Source: Dipteris shenzhenensis (lineage: Eukaryota > Polypodiophyta > Polypodiopsida > Gleicheniales). Taken from it: a DNA stretch of 64,000 nt. The stretch lies in the NCBI GenBank assembly GCA_047967505.1, contig CM106541.1, one strand, 5' to 3'. The notes under the pieces were generated by a model. The model worked only from the letters and a program-made list of their open reading frames with translations. It did not search any database and was not told the DNA's origin. The position numbers were made by a program, and so were the translations under genes. Each line of letters begins with the position of its first letter. Positions within the stretch are counted from its first letter, which is position 1. Positions 34,201-45,574 of the stretch are shown piece by piece.

Positions 34201-37200
34201 TGTTGCTGCAGCAAGAGGCTCAAGAAAAGAAGTACGATGGTACAAACAAGGATGACAAGGCCCTAGTAGCTCAAGACAAGAGCAAAGGCAAGGGCAAGGA
34301 TAAGCTTGGTAAAGGCAAGCCCAAAATTGACGACAGAGCGACTCTTCAGATGAAGACAACAAGAAGAAGAGAAAGAAAGAGAAGAAGTGCTTCTACTGCG
34401 ATGAGTTACAACATTTTGTGAAAGATTGCAAAAAGAAGAAGAGTGCCAACTCACATGGACCCTAGTGTTATTGTCAGGATGTCAAACATTGAGGATTGGT
34501 CAGACAAGGAGTCAAGATCTTTTGTGAAGGTGATGGACAGCGACGAGTGCCTGGAATCATCTTGGATTTGTGCCTGGGATATGCTGTCTCGAGTATTGCG
34601 TTTAGTTACAGACCTAGCCAAATGAAGGGCGGGTTAAAACAGACCCTAAGAGCTTGGTGCCTAGAGGCATGAGGGAGACAAGTCGAGGATGCTGGTACAT
34701 GCAGAGCTCAAGTTTAGAGGTTGGTTCGTGACTGGTGGTGGTGCCATCACGTGCTGCCAAAGATGAACCTATGTACCCGACTGGTGTGCGAAAGAGGAAC
34801 CGGACCTAGCAGAGTAGGAGCCACTTGTTGAAAAGCCATAGAAGGACTATTTCAACATTGGACCTTTCCAAAGGCCTACAACACGAGAGCTACTGGAGTA
34901 TCATCATCAACGTGTTGATGTTGGGCCAATGTGGGTCGGTGAGAGAGTGTTGGAAAATGAATGGTCACCTCCCCACTTGTGAGTCCCCAAATGAGGTGTA
35001 AAAGAACCTAGCTGTCAGGAGCAGATCCACGGAGGCCTGTCTGGCTGGAGCAAGTCACGGATGATGTCAGCAGTAGTACGAAAGTGTACGGAACTAAGGC
35101 GCACACATGTGGGCAGATTAGGGTATCGGCAAGGGGTGCAACAAGACAAGGCAGATGTCATGTGCACGGATTGGTATCTAACGTGTACTAGGTACACAAG
35201 ACTAGCTCAGGTAGCCTGGGGAGGCTTAAAGCTAGGCACGCTTGATTCTCAGGTTGAGTGGCAAGGGTACGAACCAGATAGAGGTCTTTGCTATTTTTGG
35301 CACTTGGGGCCCGAGTCTATATAAGGGGGCCAGAGGTTCAGTTCTCAAGGAGCCGATGGGAGCAAGTCTCGTTCCCGGGTGCTAGGAGTGATCCTGGATT
35401 GAGTAGGGTGAATTCGCAGGAAGCAAGGTGGAGTGGAAGAGAGGCCATGAGAAAGGTTGTCTGTAAGGGGAAGAGCTTGGGAGTAGATCGTTAGTTGTAG
35501 GAGTTGGCGCAGGGAAAAAGTAGAGTGAGTTCCAGAATGAAAGCAGAGAGCAAGGATGGGATGGAAGGCCGCGTACATCCTTCGGGATGAGAATTAGGGA
35601 GCGGGTGTTGATGGCTGGAGTGTGGATGGTGATGCGCAGTAGATGGCAGTCTCGAGGGACTGGTTTGGACGCGAAGCGGGCTAGGAAAGCTACGCCAAAT
35701 TGGGCTTTGAAAGCTTAAAAAAACAAAAGCCCTACCAAAAGTAGGGTCTGCTTTTTTGGCGTGCAGGCTACTATAAGCCTGGATTATGGTGCTCTTTGTT
35801 CAAGCGGCCATCTCGCATGCTCCAGTTCGCAGTCCATGAGTACGCACAGCTAACCATCCACCCGCCATCACCGGGTTAGCTCAGGCTGGTTCATCGCAAT
35901 TCTGAGTTTGGAACAGCCCCCCTCTCATAGCCTTCCAGTTCGCCATCTTGCTGCTCCTTTGCTTCATCGTTCTCCCCCCTAACAAACTCTCTAGGCAGAT
36001 CGTTGCTTGCAGCCTGCTTTAGGATTCTGCCTTCACTGCTGCCCACTCCTTTCTTCACGATTCTCTTTCCCTTCCCTTTGGCCTTCAAAGCTCCTTCACT
36101 CCACATCCTTCATGGCAGATTTAGTAGACCCCGAGCTCGCTATGGGTGATCAAGATATGAACTACCATGGGGAAGATGACCAAGGCCTCTACGACGATTT
36201 GATTACGAAGTCAGCCTTCAGTGAATTCACCACTGCTCTTGATGAAAAGTTTGAGCAAGTTAACACAAATCAAACGGGGTTGACATAGCAACTCCAAGGG
36301 ATTCAGACTACACTCACACTTTTGACAAGCACTGTTCAGGCACTCACGCATGTGGATGCCATGGCTTCAGTGTTAGGTCCGAACATCACTCCAGATCCTT
36401 TTCCCGGAGATCAAAAGTCTTGTACTACGAAGGTTGTTGACACTTGATTGCACAAGTGGCAAGTACACTTCCAGTTCCACCCTTAACCAAATGACAAGAA
36501 AATACAGCTTGCAGCAGGGTTTAGGTCAGAAAAGGCTTTATTGTGGTGGAAGGAACTCCGACACAAGCCTACAACATGGATAGAATTCGAAGGGGTCTTC
36601 AAGAAAGAGTTTCAACTGCAGGATTATCTGAATATGGGCTATATTTGCCCAAGTAAATCACCTTGGGAAGCACCTATCCTCTTAAGAAAGAAGAAAGATA
36701 CTTCGTGAAGAATGTGTGTAGATTATAAACGATTGAATAAAGTGACAATTAAGAATCGATACCCTCTTCCTCATTCCGATGATTTGATAGACCGTCTGGC
36801 CGGAGCAAAGTATTTCACTAAGATTGATTTGCGTACGGGTTATCACCAAATCCATATCTATGCTAAACACATAGATAGAACCTTTTGGTTTGACCAATGC
36901 TCCTACCACCTTCCAACAAATGATGAACGATTTGTTCCGAGATTTTCTAAGCAAATTCGTTGTCGTGTTCTTAGATGACCTCTTGGTATATAGCCGAACG
37001 CTAGAGGATCACATAAGACACCTCTGGATTGTCTTAGTTATTCTAAGACAGCATAAGCTCTATGCCAAGATGAGTAAATGTGACTTCTTTATGAAGGAGA
37101 TCATTTACTTAGGACACAAGATTTCTTCTAAAGGTATTAGCATTGATCTAGATCGTATCCAGAAGGTTTTAGAATGGCCTATCCCTCAGACTGTGAAACA

Positions 37201-40200
37201 ACTTCGTTCTTTCCTAGGATTCACGATATTTCTACGGAAGTCTGTGCGTAATTATTCACACATCACGACACCCCTGACAAACATATTAAAAGGTCGTGGA
37301 CGTGGGTCTACCCAGCCGATCTCTTGGAATGATGCATTGAACAAGGCTTTTGAAACCTTGAATTAACTATCAAGGAAGCACCCATTCTTGCATTACCCGA
37401 TCCTACCCGACCTTATGTTTTAGAGGCTGATGCGAGTGATTTTGCGATTGGGACAGCTTCATTCCAAGAGGGCAGACCTGTAGCTTTTGAGAGTAAGAAG
37501 CTAGACGACACCCAATATCGTTGGCCCACACTACTTGTATGGTTCGAAGTTTCTTGTATTGACCGATCATCGATCAATCAAGTATGTGTGTGATGGGTCC
37601 GAATTGCGGGGACAGAAGGCTAGATGGGCAGAATTAATGCAAGATTTTGATTTTGAAATACGTTATCGAAAGGGTTCACTGAATAGTGTGGCAGATGCCT
37701 TCAATCGAGTCAAGTTTGTAAATGCTATGTCATTTATGAAAATATCCTCAAACCTATTTCAATCCTTGAGAGGGCTTTGTGCAACTGATAGTCATTTCAA
37801 TCCTTGAGAGGGCTTTGTGCAATTGATAGTCATTTCAGTTCTTATTGGCAGAAAGTCCAGGATGGGAGCTCCATGGTTGACCAAGACTTGGGGATTGTGC
37901 CACCTACGGTACAGGCGACGGGAGGTCAATGGATGATTAGGAACGGCTTGCTATTCCGGAATGGAAAGATATGTGTGTCAGATGTTTCGGATCTTGAGTG
38001 TCATGATGCTCCTAGTGCTAGATATCCAAGTATACATCGGACTCTGTCTCTTGTGAAGCATATCTTTTATTGGCCTAAGATGCGTGCATTTATTGAAAAC
38101 TATGTGGTAGGTTGCCGGGTTTGTTAGGTTACTAAGGCAAAACGGCTTAGAAGCGTGGGTTTATTACAGCCATTGCAAACCCGGGTAATAAATAGGAAAG
38201 TATTTCCATGGATTTTATTACCGGTTTGCCAAGAACGCGCAAGGGTCATGACTCCATTTGGGTCATAGTGGACCGTCTAACAAAAATGGCTAGATTCTTA
38301 CCTTCTAAAACAACTATTTCAACTGTTCAGCTGGCTCACGAGTTTGTGGACCACTTGTTTAAGCTATATGGTTTGCCCTCTGACATAGTCAATGACAGGG
38401 ACTCGAAGTTTGCAAGTAACTTCTGGACACTTGTTTTTTAGGAGTTAGAAACTACTCTAAGTATGAGTTCCTCAAATCATGCACAATCTGATGGCAGCAC
38501 AGAGAAGGTCAACCAATTGGTTGAAGATATGCTTCGGGCATATGTTTCTAAGAGACAATCTTCATGGGAAGATTATCTACCCTTACAGTGCGAAGCATTT
38601 GAGTACTGGTTACAGTCCTTTTATGCTCATATACGGGTTTCAACCTAGGTCACCAGTTATGGTTGGGTTAAACGGAATCCAAAATGATGCTGCAAAGACA
38701 TTCTTGCAAGACATGCAAGAAATGTTATAGTTTGCCAAGGAGTCTATTAGAAGTGCTCAAGATCAGGACAGATTTTATGCTAATAGACATCGTTCACGTA
38801 GAGAGTTCTCTGAAGGAACGATGGTATATTTGCGAATTCCCAAGGAATCCAAGAGCCTAAGTACTGGTTTGGTTCCAAAGTTATCACCTAGATACTGTGG
38901 TCCGTTCAAGGTTATTAAAAGAATTGGACCAGTTGCATATAGACTAGAATTGCCTCCTGATGTTAAAGCACATCCAGTATTTCATGTCAGTAGATTGAAA
39001 GAGTTACTGGGTGCAGATGATCAAATTGTTTCTCCTCAAGAAATAATAGAAGTTACAGATTTGACTTTTATTCCACACGAACTTGAGAGTATTCTTGAAT
39101 TTCAGGATAGATAGATTCGTAATAGAACTATCACGGAATACAAGATCAAGTGGAAGGATCGTTTTGAGGAGGATGCAACATGGGAGACATTACAGGACCT
39201 CCAGAGGACGTTCCCGGGTTTTTTAGCGAACTCAAGAGTGAGTTCTTAGAGAAGGGGAAGTATGTCATGTGCACGGATTTGTCTCTAACATGTACTAGGT
39301 ACAGAAGACTAGCTCAAGTAGCCTGGGGAGGCTTAGAGCTAGGCAGGCTTGATTCTCAGGTTGAGTGGCAAGGGTACGAACCAGATAGAGGTCTTCACTA
39401 TTTTTAGCGCTTGGGGCCCGAGTCTATATAAGGGGCCCAGAGGTTCAGTTCTCAGGGAGCCGATGGGAGCAAGTCTAGTTCCTAGATGCTAGGTCTGATC
39501 CTGGATTGAGTCGCGGGTGCACGCCTACATCATAGCGTAGCACAAGGCCCAGCAGCAGATCCCAGGCTTCACAACGCCACCTGGTGGTATGGGACACCAG
39601 GCTGGTTAGGATCTGGTTGGGAGTTCGTGCCAGTAGCTCAGCTCATGGCTCGGAGGGGACATCTTCTGATTCGGGATCGCATCCCATAGATGTCATGGTT
39701 GGGTGGTGAGCAGCCTGCTCAGATTCCTTGCAGATCAGAGGTTTCAGGAGTGCTGGGGTCGTATCAGCAGACCAGCAGAGGGAGTCGGCTATATGAAGGG
39801 GCTGGAAGGGCGGTTGGAGCCAGCCAACCAGGCCTTATATAGGGCAGACCTAGGGGCTGGGCCTCTACCTTGAAGTGAGGGTTAGTGCCCTAGTTTTGTG
39901 GGCCAAAGATCCCCTTATAATGAGAGCCCTTTAGGGCGGTTTCGAAGCAGGCTGGTCGGCCTGTTTGGGTTGGCCAGAATGAGCCTCCTGGGTCAGTTCT
40001 TTGAGCAGGGATTTTGCCCTAAAAAAGAGGGCATTTGGGCCGCCCCCATTACTCATCACCTGAAGCAGCGAACACAGGAGCAGCAGTTAGGGATTCCTTG
40101 GGTCAATTCCCAAAGGGCAAAGGAGATCTAGAGGAGCTGCAGACGGAGCTAGTAGGTGCTGCCCACCTAGGCTGGTTTCTAGACAGCAAGGTGGAGGGAT

Positions 40201-42049
40201 CCTTTGGACAGAGAGTCTACATACGCTCAGTGGAGCAGATGTTGTGAAGTACACACACTTGTTGAAGCAGTGTGATTCCATAGTGAACACTTCCGCGTGT
40301 AATTCTGGGCTAACTATCAGTCTTCCGCTGCGGGATACCCTCTGTGTGAGAGGTCACTTTTCTAAAACATGACAGTCCCAAGATCTAAGATCAAAAGGAA
40401 GGTTCCTTTTCAGCCATTACTAGCTCTTTGCACCGTGCTCCCAAAGTTGCATCAATGGAACATCGTGATGCTATGCCATTCCATGCAAGAAATGATGTTA
40501 AGGCACACAAACCCGACAATCACATGATTACTTATTTGCAAGAGATTTCGTTGCCTTAGATGTATGGTCCCGTTTTGGCATTGTCCTTGGATGCGATGGC
40601 AGGGAGTTTTGTGTGCGCTATGACTCTCAATTTCTCAATGATTTTGCAAGACCTCACTGCACCATAAATGCAATTCATAACAGCGAGGCGATTGGTAGGA
40701 GCTTAAGAAACGAAGTCGCATGTATGCATTGTAGTTGCTTGAGCCCCATACAGTTGTATTCCTTGGGGATAATGCTATCATCCAGCACATACTCTCAGAA
40801 TTTGACAATATGCCTCACCAGGTACGTCCATAAAGAGAGAGAGGGGGAGAGAGACCTCAAAAAGTCACCATCCAGGCCTGCAACTATAATAGTTTTGCTC
40901 TCAAGGTCGGCAGCAACTTGACAAAACCTGTAGAGGTCTTTGAAAAACTGAGCTTCATCGATGCCTATAACATCCAGCTGCAAAGCAACTACACATATTA
41001 AGTAACATATTCTAGCCTTTTACAAAGTCCTCTACCTCTCTCCTCCTCTTTTCAGATAAAGGATCTATGCATTATACATCAAATGCTTCAACACTCCGCA
41101 TAGTTCAAGCATTTCTATAGAGGATGAATCAACGTTCGATACACTTCAAGCATAACTTCCATGTTGTTCATAGACCAGTTGAAGGCACCTTTGCGTAAGA
41201 CTCTTCTCCGATTTTAGCTCTGAAACTTGCAAGACTTGGTACGGCCCAACAAGGCATTTGCATGCCATCATGAGAAACTATAGCAGACAGCCCGTACCTT
41301 GTATCCTTGTCTGACTTCACCATTGCAACCGTTCTGCATACCAAAGGGTGAAGAAATGGGTAAACAAGAAAGGCCCTCTGTGTTATCATCATCTGCATGG
41401 CCAGACTCGACATTGACTAAGGACTTTCTTAGCTTCGCATAATCGAGATAAAGCAGAAAAAGGCGGTAGGAAACCGCGTTCTAAAAGCGTTGATTTGTGC
41501 AAACGCTCACCTGCCTGCCTTTGCTTCGGCTTGCACCCTCTTGAGCAGAGCAGTGGTCTTGCCGGCAAACATAGGACCAACTACTAAATGGATGCCGCCA
41601 GTTACGGCCTGTTGTCCTCCACTCACCACGGCTCCCCGGGATGGATGGGCTTGCTCCTTATGGTCTGCTTTTGGAGCTTTCGACCGTAAAGCTCTACTCG
41701 ATGGGGTGTTAATGCCAGAGGAAAAACCCGCCCTCCTATCGAGGCCAAACGACACCCACCTCCCACCAAGACTTTTGCCATAGTTACAGCATCTCGAGGC
41801 CAGAAGTTCTATATCTTGAGAGTATACGTGGGAGCCGAAACTCGAAAAATAATCAAGCATGCGATGTGGTCTTCGAAGAGCCTCGCTTTGGATGATGAAA
41901 GCCGTACGAGAGACGCGAGAGATGGGAGAATGAATCGATACAGTGTTGCGGCAGGGAAGCGGTGTTTGAGTGAGCATTGTCTCTCCCGACACACCGCTAC
42001 ACAGGGGAAGCTGTGATCGAAGGAACACCAATCTACCGATTCGCTTCAT
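30959..42049 (-). CDS. Thymidine kinase (TK1 type), four exons
   Basis: Phosphorylates thymidine to dTMP with ATP in the nucleotide salvage pathway. Joined exons 42049-41511, 41333-41189, 40977-40856 and 31229-30959 give 1,077 nt, 358 residues, with no stop and matching phases; all introns are GT-AG. Visible features are a P-loop GPMFAGKTT (residues 158-166), SDKDTRYG (about 186-193), the DEAQFF segment with the probable catalytic Glu236, GLDGDFLR, and a zinc ribbon (Cys292, Cys295, Cys324, His327). The first about 140 residues are basic and Ser/Arg-rich with no domain, suggesting an organelle transit peptide, as in one Arabidopsis TK1 isoform. The ATG at 42049 is the first in frame after an upstream stop. 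Intron 3 is 9.6 kb and full of retrotransposons, yet the coding sequence looks intact. Confidence 0.92.
33048..33236 (-). pseudogene. Possible copia gag fragment
   Basis: The minus strand reads [20 protein letters not shown] and continues LQADKEIS, resembling the gag block in which copia elements carry a V.EHI.KF..L...L.....I pattern. Only about 60 residues, no neighbours to confirm it. Confidence 0.35.
33388..33448 (+). repeat. Remnant 5-prime LTR end and primer-binding site (element A)
   Basis: The last about 47 bp of an LTR (GGGATACCCTCTGTGTGAGA ... TTTTCTAACA) are followed at 33435 by TGGTATCAGAGCCC, the initiator Met-tRNA binding site. The same LTR end recurs at 40325-40369, which marks the right end of the same element and implies about 7 kb between them. 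Confidence 0.75.
33625..34640 (+). pseudogene. Copia-type gag (element A)
   Basis: An ATG at 33625 gives [20 protein letters not shown] then YPLWKMKV, the N-terminal copia gag block. Other frames continue with [45 protein letters not shown], a Lys-rich segment, and an intact zinc knuckle [14 protein letters not shown] near 34390-34430. Frameshifts occur at about 33800, 34020 and 34200. No protease, integrase or RT of copia type follows before the gypsy LTR at 35156, so the element was either gag-only or cut by the gypsy insertion and deletion. Confidence 0.75.
35156..35404 (+). repeat. Ty3/gypsy LTR, left copy (5-prime portion)
   Basis: TGTCATGTGCACGGAT through GATCCTGGATTGAGT, about 93 percent identical to 39263-39511. 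It contains a TATA-like CTATATAAGGG near 35318. Beyond 35404 the two copies diverge, so either the full LTR is longer and one copy is deleted, or this is the shared U3/R part only. Confidence 0.75.
36112..36640 (+). pseudogene. Gypsy gag fragment
   Basis: An ATG at 36112 opens [20 protein letters not shown]. Later, after stops, the blocks [30 protein letters not shown] and [13 protein letters not shown] match the gypsy gag capsid region. It ends where it fuses to [16 protein letters not shown] of RT, marking the internal deletion. Confidence 0.8.
36641..37740 (+). pseudogene. Gypsy reverse transcriptase and RNase H
   Basis: RT blocks: [75 protein letters not shown] (catalytic Asp pair) and LGHKIS. 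A frameshift lies at about 36890, and stops at about 36708 and 37364. RNase H blocks [23 protein letters not shown] and [20 protein letters not shown] follow. Clear Ty3/gypsy type, not functional. Confidence 0.92.
37757..37832 (+). repeat. 38-bp tandem duplication within the gypsy polyprotein
   Basis: Two consecutive copies of a 38-bp unit beginning TTTCAATCCTTGAGAGGG, differing at one base (GCAACTG versus GCAATTG). The unit length is not a multiple of three, so it breaks the frame between RNase H and integrase. Confidence 0.85.
37810..39250 (+). pseudogene. Gypsy integrase with C-terminal chromodomain
   Basis: Zinc-binding part [16 protein letters not shown]...VVGCRVC, core [32 protein letters not shown] and [13 protein letters not shown], then the C-terminal [20 protein letters not shown] block and [10 protein letters not shown]. 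After a stop at 39112, [20 protein letters not shown] and TWE form a chromodomain-like tail, which places the element among chromoviruses. Stops and at least two frameshifts are present. Confidence 0.88.
39263..39511 (+). repeat. Ty3/gypsy LTR, right copy (truncated)
   Basis: Begins TGTCATGTG right after a purine tract GAGAAGGGGAAGTA, as expected for a 3-prime LTR behind a polypurine primer. It has a TATA-like CTATATAAGGG near 39424. Similarity to the left copy stops at 39511. Confidence 0.75.
39512..40369 (+). repeat. Probable 3-prime LTR and tail of element A
   Basis: The last 45 bp equal the LTR end at 33388-33434, and a TATA-like CTTATATAGGG lies near 39833. The left border of this LTR is not defined. 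The open stretches inside show no protein motifs. Confidence 0.55.
40856..40977 (-). CDS. Thymidine kinase exon 3
   Basis: 122 nt. The acceptor is TTTGCAG|CTGGATG and the donor TTGAG|GTCTCT. Encodes [19 protein letters not shown] through GLDGDFLR. Confidence 0.9.
41189..41333 (-). CDS. Thymidine kinase exon 2
   Basis: 145 nt. The acceptor is ATGCAG|AACGG and the donor GCAAAG|GTGCC. Encodes [20 protein letters not shown] and the conserved CWAVPSL segment. Confidence 0.9.
41511..42049 (-). CDS. Thymidine kinase exon 1
   Basis: Encodes residues 1-179 plus two bases of codon 180: the transit-like N-terminus and the P-loop ([17 protein letters not shown]). The donor is AG|GTGAGC at 41510. Confidence 0.9.
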
Positions 42050-42720
42050 CCGCACCAAAACAACCTCATCTCCGATCTGTTTCGAACTCCAAATGGGTGA
42101 AACAAATCAAGCGAGGTCGCTGATCGTGGTGTCTGTACTGCTAGAATCTGGCCATCATCTCAGAAACCTCAGAATTCCCATCAGAGGTGGTTCAAAATTT
42201 GGTGCTCACTGAGTTGAGAAGTATCGCACCTTTGAGAGGAAAGCTACGCACCACCTTTGAGGGTTTTTGGGGTTTTCCACGTGGGAATTAGTCTTGAACT
42301 TTTACCTTTGACGGTTTTTGGGGTTCCATGGTGAAAGTCAAGCTCGTTAAGGCGTGGGTTACGGAGCAGCATTGCTCTCTGGGGAGAGTTTCTTGGTTAG
42401 AATACACGACCAGGCGTGGGAACAAGTCTCGCTCGGATCCTCCCTATGCTCTCGCTGTCTCCTACGAAATCTTGCAACTCCTTTTGTCTCTCCAAAAGCT
42501 TGATGTTAGCCTTGAAATAAGAAGTCCTTCAAATCTTGAAGTCCTCCAAAAAAGGTAAACAAATCTCCTATTTGAGAGAGAGAGAGAGAGAGAGGGGCCT
42601 GCACATTGCTGCTTCAGCACGACATCATGGACGTGGTGGTATAAGGACTTCCTGGTAAGTGGTAAAGCATCTACCAAATGAAGGAATAGTTTAGATTATA
42701 GTTTACGTGGTAGCAGAGGA
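42050..42720. other. Upstream region of thymidine kinase
   Basis: Holds the presumed promoter and 5-prime UTR of the minus-strand gene. An in-frame stop about 60 bases upstream of the ATG limits the N-terminus. I see no diagnostic TATA box. A (GA)n tract lies at 42571-42594. Confidence 0.4.
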
Positions 42721-42734
42721 AAGTATCACTATTG

Positions 42735-42870
42735 GAGTGATAACCTAGTGGTTGGTCAAGGGCCTTGAGTGAGATAGGAGAGGCCTTGGGTTTAATATTT
42801 GAAAGTGTGCACGACAATTTAAATATTGGTGGGCCAACCACATGGCAAGCGCATGTGGTCACCTTCTATG
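42735..42870 (+). repeat. Possible tRNA-derived SINE fragment
   Basis: GATAACCTAGTGGTTGGTCAAG resembles an A-box region, and CTTGGGTTTAATATTTGAAA about 45 bases on resembles a degraded B-box region. Spacing fits a tRNA-derived SINE head. No clear tail or target duplication was found. Confidence 0.3.
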
Positions 42871-43502
42871 CTTTGGTCTTTGTCCTTGTGCACAACTAAA
42901 TTGCCACATAGTAGGTGCACACGTTGATTCGCCTCTCCTCCCACTTGCCAAGCATCTTGTGATTTAAAGGGAGAGCATCAAGTCCTGGAGAGAGAACAAC
43001 CTCAATAATATATAGTATAGATTAGGGTATATGCTCTAATGCATCCGTCACTTTCCCCCCTCTTTGAATTGCGATACAATTAAGCAAGGTCTTTAAATTG
43101 CGCATATATATGGGAAGTGGGTTCTTTACTCATAATGCATTCCATTTCATTACTGAAGATAATGTTTATAGCTTTGTTGTAATTGATTCCTGGCATTGAA
43201 TAATCCGTACATCATGTGATGTGATCTATATGGGTTTGACTCAAGAACCCCTCCAAAAGGAGTGCTTGCTCTATAACTACACTACGAGCACGACACGGGG
43301 AGGGGGGGGCACTATGTATAAACCTTATATATCATGTGCGTTCGAGGCCAATTTGTAAAAACCCTTATCTGTCATGAATAAAACACACCCTTTTTCTATT
43401 CAATCTGTGAATACCCCCTTTATATGATACCCTTTTGAATGTGGAAAAAATGTGTAAAAGGGGGATAAAAATCTCTTTCTATTGAATCCACGTACCATGC
43501 TT

Positions 43503-43548
43503 ACATGTTTAAGGATGACCACCCCCCCCCCCCCCCCCCCCCGCCCCG
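43503..43548. repeat. Poly-C tract
   Basis: About 22 consecutive C followed by GCCCC; such homopolymers are also prone to assembly error. Confidence 0.9.
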
Positions 43549-43734
43549 AGGAGCAAGAGAGGGAGATGTCATGGATAACACTAACATTGAAAGGCTATTA
43601 CAAGCTCACATAGGATATGGAGATTTTGAAAACCTACCATGATGAAAGATTACAAAAGTATGCTTTTGTAAATAATGATGTGCTAGCTAGAACCACCTAC
43701 ATACTTTGTAATTTTTCCATTTAATGAATCTTAA

Positions 43735-44300
43735 GTGGTCTGCATTAACAAATTGCTTGACAACAAAGTACAATAAAACCACACAAAAAAGCAAATATTC
43801 ACTACGAATGCAATCTCAATGCAGTACAACAAGCAATAACAGAGTTGATACATGTAAATCCATTAACTTTTGCATGCTATCCCTCAACATCACTTTTCTT
43901 GGTTCTTTTTGAAACTTTTCTACTGTTTTTTATATCTTGCTTTATCCCTTTTATTAGCAAATCAAAGATTTCTAATATCTGTTGGTTGGTATAATTTTCT
44001 GTCCACAAACTCCATGCGAGTCTTAGACTACTTCTTTGTAATCCAAAATCAAGGAAGCCAACAAATTGCTTGACAACAACGTAAGCAGACACGTAAGCAG
44101 ACACTATGAATGCAATCTAAATGCAATACAATAAGAAATAATAGAATTGATACATGTAAAGCCATTAACTTGTGCATGCTAATACATCCACAAATTCCAT
44201 ACCATTCTAGGTGATTTACTAAAACATAGCAGATTAGTAGTACAAGTCTTAGACTACTTCTTTGTAATCCAAAATAGAGGAAGCCAACATGACCATGGCC
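43735..44300. repeat. Diverged tandem duplication (about 310-bp unit)
   Basis: AAATTGCTTGACAACAA...GATACATGTAAATCCATTAAC...GTCTTAGACTACTTCTTTGTAATCC occurs at 43750-44060 and again at 44063-44300, with a small internal deletion in the second unit. Confidence 0.75.
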
Positions 44301-44782
44301 TAATATGGATAAAAAATGCACCAATTTACAACAAGGAGAGCATTGAAGAGCTTATACCATTTATCAATGAATACAAACATTGAAGAACGTATCTCATTGA
44401 ACATTGCCTAATATGGATATTTTTTTAAACAATTGACAATAAGAACAATATTGAAGAACTTATATATCATTCAATACATTACATGTAATAAAAAAGTATC
44501 AAATGACAACATGAGGCAAATATAGACACATAAACATTCACCATGTTATTTGGAAAAACAAGGAACAAAATGTGTTTTTTGTCATATACCACCATTGAAT
44601 AGGAGAATCATATTAATGCCATAGAAGATGATATAGAAACAAAAATTGATAAGATATACAACCACATCAACTCCAAGATGGTTGAATGAACTCTTGATTC
44701 AACATTAAACTTTGAAAATTTGGTTGAAAAAGATGCATTTAACTACAAAATATATATTTTCTTGCACCATGATCCCAAATAA
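44301..44782. other. Unassigned AT-rich DNA
   Basis: No open frame or motif of note. Confidence 0.4.
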
Positions 44783-45266
44783 ACAAGGCAGAGTTATATT
44801 TTAAAAAAGAAACTAAATACATCTTCACATATGCATTCAATAAGAAACTATATACATCTTCATAGGTGCATTCATTAAGAACCTAAGCTATCTCTAGCAA
44901 TCAGATCCTGATATACATATTTACCTATATGAAGTAGCAAAGCTAGCAATGCAATGCAATGAAGATAACCAAGAGAATGGATAAAAGCAAAAAGGTGGCA
45001 CAACGATAAGATCAATGGAGGCACACAAGGCAGTGTTATATTTAAAAAACGAAACTAAATACATCTTCACACATGCATTCAATAAGAAAGTAAAGACATC
45101 TTCAAAGGTGCATTCATTAAGAATCTAAGCTATCTCTAGCAATCAGATCTTGATATACATATTTACCTATATGAAGTAGCAAAGCTAGCAATGCAATGCA
45201 ATGAAGATAACTAAGAGAATGGAGGAAAGCAAAAAGGTGGCACAACGATAAGATCAATGGAGGCAC
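44783..45266. repeat. Tandem duplication, two 242-bp units
   Basis: Units 44783-45024 and 45025-45266 are roughly 95 percent identical with no length change overall. Each carries GATATACATATTTACCTATA and GCAATGCAATGCAATGAAGA. The high identity implies a fairly recent duplication compared with the neighbouring repeats. Confidence 0.9.
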
Positions 45267-45574
45267 CAATGGAAAGCATGTGTTGCAAGAAAGCAAATGA
45301 TGGAAATCATTGCACCAATTGGCTTCATGAGATATCAAATGTCAAAAATTCACCTCTAGACTACCTACAGTAAAGGCAACAAGTAACATAGGTAATATTA
45401 TATATATCCAAGGCTTTATTAGGCTTTCATCCACCATACATTTTCTGCACTCACACAAGGAAGGGGGGCTATATGGTCCCATTGGGAATTTAATGCCCAT
45501 GGCCATATCCACCATACTTTCTTGCATGTGTCATTATTTATTTGGTTCCATGACACATTTTATAGATTTTATAT

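Larger units (their letters stand above)
35156..39511 (+). mobile_element. Degenerate Ty3/gypsy chromovirus nested in element A
   Basis: LTR portions flank a decayed gag-pol in the gypsy order gag, RT, RNase H, integrase, chromodomain. Protease, the gag C-terminus and the RT N-terminus are lost by one internal deletion near 36630. It appears inserted in the copia-type element A because element A LTR ends lie outside on both sides (33434 and 40369). I could not identify a clean target duplication since the right LTR is truncated. Plus orientation, antisense to thymidine kinase. Confidence 0.75.
31230..40855 (-). other. Thymidine kinase intron 3 (9,626 bp) filled with retrotransposons
   Basis: The flanking exons join in phase, and canonical GT and AG borders are present. 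The retroelements inside are on the opposite (plus) strand relative to the gene, so their own processing signals are antisense to the gene transcript. A (GA)n tract lies at 31440-31460. From 31480 to 33040 I recognise nothing specific; TCGGTCAACTGACTGGTCAG near 31667 suggests an LTR remnant. Confidence 0.85.

Noticed and set aside
41507-42058. Thymidine kinase start further upstream at 42058
   Set aside because: That codon is TTG; the first in-frame ATG after the upstream stop is at 42049.
43503-43548. Poly-C run as a biological boundary
   Set aside because: Likely a homopolymer expansion or assembly artefact; nothing changes across it.
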